This document shows positions 33,138 through 41,540 of a stretch of DNA of 45,764 nucleotides, piece by piece (position 1 is the first letter of the stretch; each line of letters starts with the position of its first letter). The notes beneath the pieces are model-generated. The model searched no databases. It saw nothing but the letters and a program-made list of their open reading frames with translations, and was not told where the DNA came from. Source of the DNA: Brevibacterium sp. (GTDB lineage: Bacteria > Actinomycetota > Actinomycetes > Actinomycetales > Brevibacteriaceae). The translations under genes and the position numbers were made by a program. The stretch is from assembly GCF_022712115.1 (NCBI RefSeq), contig NZ_JALAHB010000197.1:1-45764 (forward strand), given 5' to 3'.

Positions 33138-33767
33138 GTCCTCGCTCAGCCGGCCGGGGCGGTAGTCCTCGCCGCCGTCCGGGGAGACGAGGTCCGCGGA
33201 CGGGCCCGCCGCATCGTCGTCCCCCGCGTCCGCGAGGGAATAGCCGATCTCCGCAACGGGCCGGAACGCCCACCGCCAGGGCAGCGAGCCGAGCAGTCTG
33301 CGCCGGTCCTCGTAGGCACGGACGCTGCTGTTGTGATGCCGCGCCGCCGCGCCGATGTGCGTCTCCTGCGTGCGCAGCTGCTGGAACAGCTCCCGGGCCA
33401 GCGCCCGCGAGGCCGTGGGCCGCTCGCCCTCGCCGGAGGCCACGGAGCGCACCCGGGCGTGCACGGCGGCGACGCAGAGAGTGAGGCGGAACTCGGCGGG
33501 ACCCGTGGCGCGGCTCTCCTCGGACTGCCCGGCGGCCCGCACCGCGCTCTCGAGCCGATGGGTCTCCACGGAGTCGCCCACGACCTCGCGCGCGGCGATG
33601 AGATAGGTGGGCACCAGTCCGTGCCGCGCACGGCGGGCCTCCGTGTACTGGCGCAGCGCCTCCGCCGTGAGCGAGCGGTTCATCGAGAGCTGGTTGAACC
33701 GGATGACCAGGAAGGTCACCAGCGCGGCGAGCACCACGAGGAGGACTGCGAGCAGCACCCACTTCAT
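33132..33767 (-). CDS. LemA-like membrane protein
   Basis: A 211-residue protein with one N-terminal helix (MKWVLLAVLLVVLAALVTFLVI) and a mostly helical exposed domain. RRARHGLVPTYLIAAREVV resembles the LemA RRxDLIPNLV motif, and HIGAAARHHNSSVRAYEDRR resembles the LemA A-RRYYNxAV-x-YN segment, in the expected order and spacing. The cellular role of LemA proteins is unclear. The stop overlaps the truA GTG. Sequence similarity is moderate, so the family call is less secure than its neighbours. The promoter is TATCCT at 33806. Confidence 0.7.
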   Translation of the reverse strand: MKWVLLAVLLVVLAALVTFLVIRFNQLSMNRSLTAEALRQYTEARRARHGLVPTYLIAAREVVGDSVETHRLESAVRAAGQSEESRATGPAEFRLTLCVAAVHARVRSVASGEGERPTASRALARELFQQLRTQETHIGAAARHHNSSVRAYEDRRRLLGSLPWRWAFRPVAEIGYSLADAGDDDAAGPSADLVSPDGGEDYRPGRLSEDL

Positions 33768-33805
33768 CCTTGTGTTCCACCTCTGTTCAGCTGATGAGCA
33801 CTCGC

Positions 33806-33834
33806 AGGATACACAGTCCCCAGAACGTCTGCAG
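33806..33834 (-). promoter_or_regulatory. Promoter of the lemA-like gene and truA
   Basis: TATCCT (33806-33811) with CTGCAG (33829-33834) 17 bp upstream on the minus strand. The -35 lies in the centre of a 16-bp palindrome. Confidence 0.45.
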
Positions 33835-33839
33835 ACGTT
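33824..33839. promoter_or_regulatory. 16-bp palindrome in the lemA/mgtA divergent promoter region (candidate operator)
   Basis: AACGTCTGCAGACGTT, a perfect dyad, overlapping the -35 of the lemA-like gene. The half-site GCAGACGT recurs at 33862-33869, 31 bp away and inside the spacer of the mgtA promoter, so one regulator could cover both. Confidence 0.45.
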
Positions 33840-33872
33840 GGCCTGCCGGTCATCTGCCGCCGCAGACGTCCG

Positions 33873-33878
33873 TAACCT
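33873..33878 (+). promoter_or_regulatory. -10 box of the mgtA-like gene
   Basis: TAACCT, giving a start near 33885 and a short leader of about 15 nt that includes GGAG. Confidence 0.45.
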
Positions 33879-33899
33879 GCACCGGATGGAGTGGGGGAC

Positions 33900-35078
33900 G
33901 TGAGAGTCGCAGTCATCGCAGAGTCCTTCCTGCCCCAGATGAATGGTGTCACGCACAGCCTCCTCCGCGTTCTCGACCACCTGGCCGAGCGCGGCGACGA
34001 CGCGGTGGTGATCGCGCCCGGCACCCGCCGCAGCGGGCCCCACGAGGTCGCCGGGTTCCCGATCCTCCGCGTCCCCGGGTTCGCCATGCCCTCCTACCGC
34101 TCCGTGCGGGTGGCGCCCGGCGGTGTGCCGCGCATCCGCCGGATGCTCGCGGCCTTCGCACCGGACGTCGTCCACCTCGCCTCGCCGTTCGTGCTGGGCT
34201 GGCGCGGGGCGCTCGCGGCGCAGGACCTGGGTCTGCCCAGCGTGGCCGTCTACCAGACCGAGGTGCCGGCCTACGCCGCCCGCTACGGCATGCCCGGGGT
34301 CGAGACCGCCCTGTGGAACCACGTGCGCGCCCTCCACCAGCGCTCGTCCCTCACCCTCGCGCCGTCCTCGTACGCCCTGGCCCAGCTCGAGGGGCTCGGC
34401 GTGGACGATGTGCGCCTGTGGGCCCGGGGCGTGGACGCCTCCCGCTTCGACCCCGGTCACCGCTCCGCCGCCTTCCGCGCTCGGGTGGGCGTCTCACAGG
34501 ACGGCTCCGGGCCCGAGGTGGTGGTGGGCTACGTGGGCCGCCTCGCCGCGGAGAAGCAGCTCGAGGACCTGCGGGTGCTGGACGCGCTGCCCCACGTCCG
34601 CCTCGTGATCGTGGGCGAGGGGCCGCGCAGGGCAAAGCTGGAGCGCCTGCTGCCGCATGCGCACTTCACCGGGTTCCTGGGCGGCGCTGCGCTGGCGCAG
34701 GCCGTGGCGAGCTTCGACCTCATGGTCTCCCCCGGTGAGTTCGAGACGTTCTGCCAGACCATCCAGGAGGCGATGGCCTCGGGCGTGCCGGTCATCGCCC
34801 CCGCGCGCGGCGGACCCCTGGACCTCGTGGACTCCTCCCGCACCGGCTGGCTCTACGCACCCGGGGACCTCGCGGGGCTGCGCGCGCACGTCCGGGACCT
34901 GGCCGGCGACGCGGCCAAGCGACGCGCCTTCGGCATCGCCGCACGGAAGGCCGTGCAGGGGCGGTCGTGGAAGAGCGTGTGCTCGCAGCTGCGGGGCCAC
35001 TACGCCACGGCGATCGAGCGGCCGGAGGCGCAGGTCACCGGCCGCTGGTCACTCGCCGAGGTCGCAGGGGCTCGGTGA
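33900..35078 (+). CDS. mgtA: GDP-mannose-dependent alpha-mannosyltransferase, MgtA-like (GT4)
   Basis: A GT-B fold retaining glycosyltransferase of family 4. MRVAVIAESFLPQMNGVTHS at the start, VVHLASPFVLGWRG, VGYVGRLAAEKQLEDL and the donor-binding EFETFCQTIQEAMASGVPVIAP are very close to what I know of MgtA of mycobacteria and corynebacteria, which mannosylates a glucuronosyl-diacylglycerol anchor in lipomannan synthesis; action at the inner face of the membrane is expected. The start is the GTG at 33900 with GGAG 9 nt upstream; GTG 33891 would add three residues. It stands alone, divergent from the lemA-like gene. Its last codons run into a tandem repeat. Confidence 0.85.
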   Translation: MRVAVIAESFLPQMNGVTHSLLRVLDHLAERGDDAVVIAPGTRRSGPHEVAGFPILRVPGFAMPSYRSVRVAPGGVPRIRRMLAAFAPDVVHLASPFVLGWRGALAAQDLGLPSVAVYQTEVPAYAARYGMPGVETALWNHVRALHQRSSLTLAPSSYALAQLEGLGVDDVRLWARGVDASRFDPGHRSAAFRARVGVSQDGSGPEVVVGYVGRLAAEKQLEDLRVLDALPHVRLVIVGEGPRRAKLERLLPHAHFTGFLGGAALAQAVASFDLMVSPGEFETFCQTIQEAMASGVPVIAPARGGPLDLVDSSRTGWLYAPGDLAGLRAHVRDLAGDAAKRRAFGIAARKAVQGRSWKSVCSQLRGHYATAIERPEAQVTGRWSLAEVAGAR

Positions 35079-35191
35079 GACGCAAGGGGCTCGGCGCAGT
35101 CACGAGGCCCGGAGACGTCACGGAGTCCTGGTACGGACGTGGAGACCTGGTCAGGACGCGGAGGTCCGGTGGGGTCCCGGAGTCCCGCTGA
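35061..35191. repeat. Seven degenerate 18-20 bp tandem repeats at the 3' end of mgtA
   Basis: Units begin at 35061, 35079, 35099, 35117, 35135, 35154 and 35173, with the last three exactly 19 bp apart (pattern GGACGTGGAGACCTGGTCA). The mgtA stop is in the first unit. The array fills most of the gap to the convergent bioN; no terminator hairpin is evident there. Confidence 0.6.
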
Positions 35192-35241
35192 GAACACGGG
35201 TGCCCGGATGCGCGCGCGGCGCAGGCACCGGCCGCACACGC

Positions 35242-35853
35242 TCAGCCCAGGCCTCGGGCCTCCAGCGCCCGGCCGGTGTCCTGCGCGTACTTCACCGTCC
35301 CCAGCACGAGCGGCACGGTCCGGGCACGCAGGTTCCGTTCGAGGCCTCGGGCGCGGGCGGAGTCCCCGGACACCCGCGCCAGATCGGCGAGCACGGGCAG
35401 GCTGCGGACCATGAGCGCGGCGGCGAGGCTCACCTTGTCCGGGTCCGCGCCCACGTACCGCAGCGGTGCGGCCAGCACGCCGAACGCGGAGAGCAGGGCC
35501 GCCACGGAGGTCGTGAGCATGAGCAGGGATGCCGCCGTGAGGCAGACCGCGATGGTCGAGACAACGCGCAGGCCGTTCGTCCAGTCCGTGAGCAGGGCGT
35601 GGATGACCACCACGCCGGCCACGATCGGCCAGATCCTCAGCAACGGTGCGAGCGTGCTGCGCAGCGGCACGCGAGCGGTGAGCGCGACCACGAGGAGCAC
35701 GCCCAGAAGCACGGCGTTGACACGCGCGTCGCGGAACAGGAGGACGACGACGCTCACCGCCGCCACCGCGCCCAGCTTCCACCCCGGCCCCAGCCGGTGC
35801 AGCCAGCCGTCCCCGGGGATGCGCCGGCCCAGGAACTGCTGCCGCTCCCTCAT
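35242..35853 (-). CDS. bioN: Biotin ECF transporter transmembrane (T) subunit
   Basis: The scaffold subunit that couples the ATPase to the substrate-binding BioY protein. It has 203 residues with about four or five helices and the two T-subunit coupling motifs ARARGLERN and ALEARGLG near the C-terminus, whose Ala-Arg-Gly cores grip the ATPases. The ATG overlaps the bioM stop by 4 bp. The bioY-bioM-bioN order identifies it as the biotin transporter rather than a shared ECF module. Confidence 0.92.
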   Translation of the reverse strand: MRERQQFLGRRIPGDGWLHRLGPGWKLGAVAAVSVVVLLFRDARVNAVLLGVLLVVALTARVPLRSTLAPLLRIWPIVAGVVVIHALLTDWTNGLRVVSTIAVCLTAASLLMLTTSVAALLSAFGVLAAPLRYVGADPDKVSLAAALMVRSLPVLADLARVSGDSARARGLERNLRARTVPLVLGTVKYAQDTGRALEARGLG

Positions 35854-36791
35854 CGCGGGGGCCTGACGGTGTGCCGGGCCTCCGCAGTGCCTCGAGCTCC
35901 GGACTCCCTCTCTCCCAAGACCAGGGCACGGTAGGCGGCGATGGTCCCGGCAGGAGCGCCGTCGGCGGCAAGACGACCGTCGGCGATGCAGAGGGTGCGC
36001 TGCGCATCCGCGGCGAACTCGAGATCGTGGGTGGAGACGAGGATCCGCACCCCGCGCCGCTGTGCCAGATCCGCCAGCACGCCTCGCAGCAGCTCCCGGT
36101 TGGCGAGGTCCAGCAGGGTGGTGGGCTCGTCGAGCACGAGCACGGCGGGGTCCACCGCGAGCACGGCCGCCAGCGCCACCAGCTGCCGCTGCCCCCCGGA
36201 GAGCTCGTAGACGCTGCGGTGGGCCAGGTCCGCCACCCCCAGCTCGTCCAGCACCGCGAACGCCCGCTGGGTGCGCTCCTTCCGGTTCCGCACGCCGCGT
36301 CGCAGCGAGAGCTCCACGTCCTCCAGCGGAGTGGGCATCACCAGCTGCGCCGCGGGATCCGTGAAGACGAAGCCCACGCGCCGACGCACGGCAGCGCCCT
36401 TCGCCGCGACGTCCAGACCGTCGACCGTCACGGTGCCCGCATCTGCCGTCACGAGCCCGTTGACGAGCTGCAGGAGCGTGGACTTCCCGGACCCGTTCGC
36501 CCCCACGACGCTCACGGTCTGCTCCGTGAGGGCGCAGCTGATGTCCGCGAGCACCGGCCGCAGGCGCGTCTCACCGGGCCGCCCGCCGGGCACCGGTTCC
36601 GGAACGCCCACCGTGACGGAGTCGAACACCACGCCCGAGGCCTCGGCGGCTGTGCGCTGCCCGGCCGGCTCCGGCACTTCAGCGAGCACGAGGGCCTCCG
36701 GCGGTGCTGCACACGCGGCTTTCGCGGCGGTCTTCCCGGCGGCCGCCGCGGAGGCCGGGAGTGAGGTCGTCAGCGGGCGAGGCGGGGTCAT
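35850..36791 (-). CDS. bioM: Biotin ECF transporter ATP-binding subunit
   Basis: ATPase of the biotin ECF importer, on the cytoplasmic face. The 313 residues have a 45-residue Ala/Pro-rich N-terminal extension, then Walker A VGANGSGKSTLL (about 97-105 for the loop), the signature YELSGGQRQLVALA, Walker B VLVLDEPTTLLD, and a STHDLEF switch His. The C-terminus is a variable Arg/Thr tail. It overlaps bioY upstream and bioN downstream by 4 bp each, so the three subunits are made in a coupled ratio. Confidence 0.93.
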   Translation of the reverse strand: MTPPRPLTTSLPASAAAAGKTAAKAACAAPPEALVLAEVPEPAGQRTAAEASGVVFDSVTVGVPEPVPGGRPGETRLRPVLADISCALTEQTVSVVGANGSGKSTLLQLVNGLVTADAGTVTVDGLDVAAKGAAVRRRVGFVFTDPAAQLVMPTPLEDVELSLRRGVRNRKERTQRAFAVLDELGVADLAHRSVYELSGGQRQLVALAAVLAVDPAVLVLDEPTTLLDLANRELLRGVLADLAQRRGVRILVSTHDLEFAADAQRTLCIADGRLAADGAPAGTIAAYRALVLGERESGARGTAEARHTVRPPR

Positions 36792-37438
36792 CGGCGGACG
36801 AGGACGGCGGGGAATGCACGATGGACCGTGACCGCCAGGACGGCGGCGAGCAGGTTCTTGAGGACATCACCGGGCCAGAATGCCATGTCCGCGAACAGCG
36901 CCTGCTGCAGGGTGAGGTCGAGGTTGATCGACATCCCCAGGATGCCGCCGGGGTGGTTGGTGAGGAAGCTCCCCAGCAGACCGCCGAGGGCCAGCACGCA
37001 CCAGAGGCGCGGGCCGGTGAGGCGCTTGACCGCCCAGCGGGCGAGCAGACCGCAGATGAGCGCGTAGAGGGGGAAGGAGAGGACGTACCCGGCGGAGCCG
37101 CCGGCGAGCACTCCGAGGCCGCCGGAGAAGTTCGAGAAGATCGGCAGGCCCAGGAGCCCCAGGGCCACGTAGAGGAGTGCCGCGAGGAATCCGCGCAGCG
37201 GGCCCAGCACCATGCCGCAGAGGGCGATGCCGATCGTCTGCAGCGTGATGGGGACGCCGGAACCGCCCGTGGGGATGCCGGGCACCGCGGAGAGCGCGGC
37301 CGCGAGGGCGGCGAAGACGGCGATGAACGCCACGTCGCGGGAACCCAGTCGCGGGGTGCGCGCGGCGGCTGAGGCGGTGGCTGACGATGCGGAGGTCTCG
37401 GTGCGCACGGCCTGGGGCGACGATGCGGCAGAAGTCAT
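36788..37438 (-). CDS. bioY: Biotin ECF transporter substrate-binding (S) subunit
   Basis: Membrane-embedded biotin receptor. The 216 residues start with a 30-residue Ser/Ala-rich cytoplasmic tail, then about six helices. Family features are GSGVPITLQTIGIALCGMVLG, YVALGLLGLPIFSNFSGGLG and LAGGSAGYVLSFP, as in BioY. It is first in the bioY-bioM-bioN operon, preceded by a promoter with two BioQ-type palindromes, so expression should rise when biotin is scarce. No biotin synthesis gene lies in the window. Confidence 0.95.
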   Translation of the reverse strand: MTSAASSPQAVRTETSASSATASAAARTPRLGSRDVAFIAVFAALAAALSAVPGIPTGGSGVPITLQTIGIALCGMVLGPLRGFLAALLYVALGLLGLPIFSNFSGGLGVLAGGSAGYVLSFPLYALICGLLARWAVKRLTGPRLWCVLALGGLLGSFLTNHPGGILGMSINLDLTLQQALFADMAFWPGDVLKNLLAAVLAVTVHRAFPAVLVRR

Positions 37439-37491
37439 GGCTCACTCGGCTTTCACGGACGGGAGGGAACGGCGAGGGCCTTCCGGCACCA

Positions 37492-37506
37492 CTGAACACC
37501 GTTCAG
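37492..37506. promoter_or_regulatory. BioQ-type operator 1
   Basis: CTGAACACCGTTCAG, a perfect dyad matching the TGAAC-N3-GTTCA site of the actinobacterial biotin repressor BioQ. It lies just downstream of the predicted bioY transcription start. Confidence 0.8.
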
Positions 37507-37516
37507 GACACGCCAC

Positions 37517-37546
37517 ACGGTACCTGAACACCGTTCAGGGCGGCAA
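37517..37546 (-). promoter_or_regulatory. bioY promoter
   Basis: TTGCCG (37541-37546) and TACCGT (37517-37522) on the minus strand with an 18-bp spacer; the spacer is almost exactly filled by operator 2. Confidence 0.55.
37524..37538. promoter_or_regulatory. BioQ-type operator 2
   Basis: A second, identical CTGAACACCGTTCAG, 32 bp from the first (about three helical turns), between the -35 and -10 of the bioY promoter. Confidence 0.8.
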
Positions 37547-37585
37547 CTGTGAACCCACGCAGCCCGCAGCACTCCCCCAAAAACA

Positions 37586-37636
37586 AGTTACGTCTGCGTA
37601 GCGGCCGTGGTGGGCGGCCGGTACGCAGACGTAACT
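37586..37636. repeat. Long palindrome, copy 2 (downstream of guaA)
   Basis: A 22-bp inverted repeat with one mismatch (37586-37607 with 37615-37636), 7-nt loop. Both arms are nearly identical to those of copy 1 at 29169-29229. It starts 31 bp after the guaA stop and is the likely guaA terminator. Confidence 0.85.
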
Positions 37637-37667
37637 CAGAGGAGGGGGAGCGTGGCTCCCTCGCGCT

Positions 37668-39296
<1,629 letters not shown>

Positions 39297-39303
39297 ACGT
39301 GCG

Positions 39304-39309
39304 ATTCTA
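39304..39309 (-). promoter_or_regulatory. -10 box of guaA (leaderless)
   Basis: TAGAAT on the minus strand, 7 nt before the ATG; the closest match to consensus among the leaderless promoters here. Confidence 0.6.
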
Positions 39310-39320
39310 GACGGTGAGGA

Positions 39321-39344
39321 CGGCCCTCCGGACGCGGAGGGCCG
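39321..39344 (-). terminator. Terminator downstream of the gntR gene
   Basis: A 9-bp perfect GC-rich stem (CGGCCCTCC with GGAGGGCCG), 6-nt loop, placed between the gntR stop and the guaA promoter. There is no T-run. Confidence 0.45.
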
Positions 39345-39449
39345 GGCCGGTTCGCGCCTGTTCCCACACCTGCACCGCACTCGTGACGGCCGCCACCACC
39401 CGCGGCCGTCGCCCGTGCCGCCGAGGCCGCTCGCAGCACCGACCGCCCC

Positions 39450-39848
39450 TCAGGCTCCGGCGGAGACGCGGGTCACTTCGTCACGGACGGCGGCGGCCAG
39501 CTGGTCGAGCGGCAGGCCCCTCTCAGCGGCGACGGCGACGACCTCGGCGGCGTAGCGCAGCACGGCAGGGTCCTCACCCTCCGCGGTGGGCAGCGCGGAG
39601 ACGTCGAGCCCCTCCGCGATCCGCGTGCCGGCACCGCGGCGGGTCGTGATGATCCCGCCCTCCTCCAGCTCACGGTAGGCACGGGCCACGGTGCCGGGGG
39701 CGAGGCCGAGATCGGCAGCCAGCGCACGGATGGCGGGCAGGCGGTCGCCGGGCAGCAGCACTCCGCGCGCCGCCTGGTCGAGCACGCCCCTGCGGATCTG
39801 CTCGTAGGGCGGCGTGGAGTCGTCGGGATCGACGGTCAGCCGGGTCAT
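39450..39848 (-). CDS. GntR-family regulator, YtrA-like
   Basis: A short GntR regulator of 132 residues: a winged HTH (PPYEQIRRGVLDQAARGVLLPGD, LPAIRALAADLGLAPGTVARAYRELEEGGIITTRRGAGT) and only a small helical tail, as in the YtrA subgroup that often controls ABC transporters. The ATG has GAGGAGG 8 nt upstream. It sits between the guaB3 operon and guaA with no transporter adjacent, so its target is not obvious. 39849-40034 upstream shows no gene; it contains a GCAGACGT octamer at 40001. Confidence 0.88.
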   Translation of the reverse strand: MTRLTVDPDDSTPPYEQIRRGVLDQAARGVLLPGDRLPAIRALAADLGLAPGTVARAYRELEEGGIITTRRGAGTRIAEGLDVSALPTAEGEDPAVLRYAAEVVAVAAERGLPLDQLAAAVRDEVTRVSAGA

Positions 39849-40034
39849 GCGGGGACCTCCTCGGGGTCTGTAGGGCAGGGCGCGACGGCGAATGGACGCA
39901 CGCACCGTTCCCGGCGCGGTGACGCCGGACATGCAGGCCCCCGCCCCATCAGCGGCGCGGGGCTCACCAGCGGCACGAGGCTCAGCAGTGAGGGGCGCCG
40001 GCAGACGTCCAGCAGGAGGCCGAACACTCCCGCC

Positions 40035-40478
40035 TCACTCCTTGGGCGCGACCACCACTGCCGCGTCCAGCTCCTCCTCCACCTGACGGTGGATGCGCCG
40101 CTCGAGGATGAAGGACATCACCGGCACGACGCCGGCCAGGGCGAGCACGAGCAGCCGTGCCAGCTTCCAGCGCATCGCCTGGTTCAGCCAGAAGCAGCCG
40201 ATGAGGTAGACGACGTAGCACCAGCCGTGGCAGATGGCGATCGCCGCGGCGAGGTTGAAATCGCCGAACTGCAGCGCCTCACTGGGGGACCCGCCCAGCA
40301 CCAGAGGCACGTAGACGTACTTGTACAGCATCTCCACCGTGAGGATGAGGAGCATGGTGCCGGTGAGCAGCGCCATGACGCGGTAGAACCGCATGGCGTT
40401 GCGCGCGGACGTGAACTGCTTGACCGTCCACACCTCGTCCGGGTCGAAGGCCGGGGCGGCATCGGGATTCTGACTCAA
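40035..40478 (-). CDS. DUF3817 membrane protein
   Basis: A 147-residue integral membrane protein with three or four helices, of the DUF3817 family, whose function is unknown. Typical features are ARNAMRFYRVMALLTGTMLL near the N-terminus and an AICHGWCYVVYLIGCFWL helix with conserved His-Gly-Trp, and a charged tail. The ATG overlaps the SURF1 stop by 4 bp. The guaB3-SURF1-DUF3817 order is often found in actinobacteria. A relation to cytochrome oxidase assembly would fit the SURF1 neighbour but is only inference. Confidence 0.85.
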   Translation of the reverse strand: MSQNPDAAPAFDPDEVWTVKQFTSARNAMRFYRVMALLTGTMLLILTVEMLYKYVYVPLVLGGSPSEALQFGDFNLAAAIAICHGWCYVVYLIGCFWLNQAMRWKLARLLVLALAGVVPVMSFILERRIHRQVEEELDAAVVVAPKE

Positions 40479-41530
40479 CGTGGGGCTCCTTGGGCTCCGT
40501 GATCCATGTCTGCGGGCTGCGCTCCGGCGGCGGGTTCGGCGGCGGCGCCACCACCGGCGGCCTCCGCATGGGTCGCACCGCCGGCACCGGCGGCATCCGC
40601 CCCCGAAGCGGTGCCCACCGCCGCAGGCGCACGCATGTCCCGCTCACCGGCGCGTTTGACGACGACGTACTCCTGCGGGGCTCCCCCGCCGCGTTCGGCC
40701 TCCTGCCGGTGGTAGGCGTCACGCAGCAGCTGGAACCAGATGTAGAGGGCGAAGCCGGCGAAGAAGATCCACTCCAGCGCATAGATAGCCGACTGCAGAT
40801 CGAGTCCTCCGCCGGTGTCCTTCTCCAGCACCACCGGCTCCAGAGGAGTGTTCTCCGGCGACGCGACGACGGCCGCGACGTCCTCGGGGAAGAGGATGCC
40901 GGAGTACGAGTACACGTCGAAGAGGTTGACGAGCTGCGCGGTGGAGACGCTGTGCACCTGCCCCTCCGGCAGATCGCCGGTGGGCTCCGCACCCTCCACC
41001 GGACCCAGCCGCGCGGTCATCTCCTGCACGCCGGCGGGCGCGGGGGCATCCGCCGCCGAGGCCGCATCCGGGACCCAGCCCCGCACCACCGGGACGGCGA
41101 TGGGCTTGGGACCGGCGGCCCCGGCCTCGGGAGCGGCCCCGGCATCCGTCCCGCCGGCGGCCTCCTCACCGTCGGCCGGCGCCAGCTGTGCCTCCTCGCC
41201 CAGCCTCGCGCCCTCCGGGACGAACATCGTCACCACCCAGAAGCCGGTCCGCCCGTCCTCGATGCGGTCGGCCACGAGCACCTGCGCGTCCGGCAGGTAC
41301 TCGCCCGTGAGCGTCACCCGCTGGTCGGAGAGGTAGCCGGGCATCATCACCTGCGCGTCGAGCGTCTCCGTGAAGGGCCGCGGGGTGTCGACGTCCTGCG
41401 CGGAGACGACGTCGTTCTTGTGCTGGGCACGGTCCGCCTGCCATGCGGAGAGTCCCACGAAGCAGGTGGCCAGCACCAGCACGAGCGCGAGGAAAGCCAG
41501 CCAGCGCGGGGTGAGGGCGAGTCGTAGCAC
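40475..41530 (-). CDS. SURF1 family protein (cytochrome oxidase assembly)
   Basis: SURF1 proteins assist heme insertion into or assembly of heme-copper oxidase. The 351 residues have a helix near each end of the domain: LAFLALVLVLATCFVGLSAWQADRA with the conserved WQ, then PVMMPGYLSDQRVTLTGEYL-like extracytoplasmic strands (VTLTGEYLPDAQVLV, GFWVVTMFVPEG, PVVRGWVPDA), and WIFFAGFALYIWFQLLRDAY at the end. A Glu/Ala/Gly-rich insertion lies between the two halves, and the last ~75 residues are low-complexity Ala/Gly. It follows guaB3 by 10 bp. Confidence 0.88.
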   Translation of the reverse strand: MLRLALTPRWLAFLALVLVLATCFVGLSAWQADRAQHKNDVVSAQDVDTPRPFTETLDAQVMMPGYLSDQRVTLTGEYLPDAQVLVADRIEDGRTGFWVVTMFVPEGARLGEEAQLAPADGEEAAGGTDAGAAPEAGAAGPKPIAVPVVRGWVPDAASAADAPAPAGVQEMTARLGPVEGAEPTGDLPEGQVHSVSTAQLVNLFDVYSYSGILFPEDVAAVVASPENTPLEPVVLEKDTGGGLDLQSAIYALEWIFFAGFALYIWFQLLRDAYHRQEAERGGGAPQEYVVVKRAGERDMRAPAAVGTASGADAAGAGGATHAEAAGGGAAAEPAAGAQPADMDHGAQGAPR

Positions 41531-41540
41531 GTGGGCGGTC

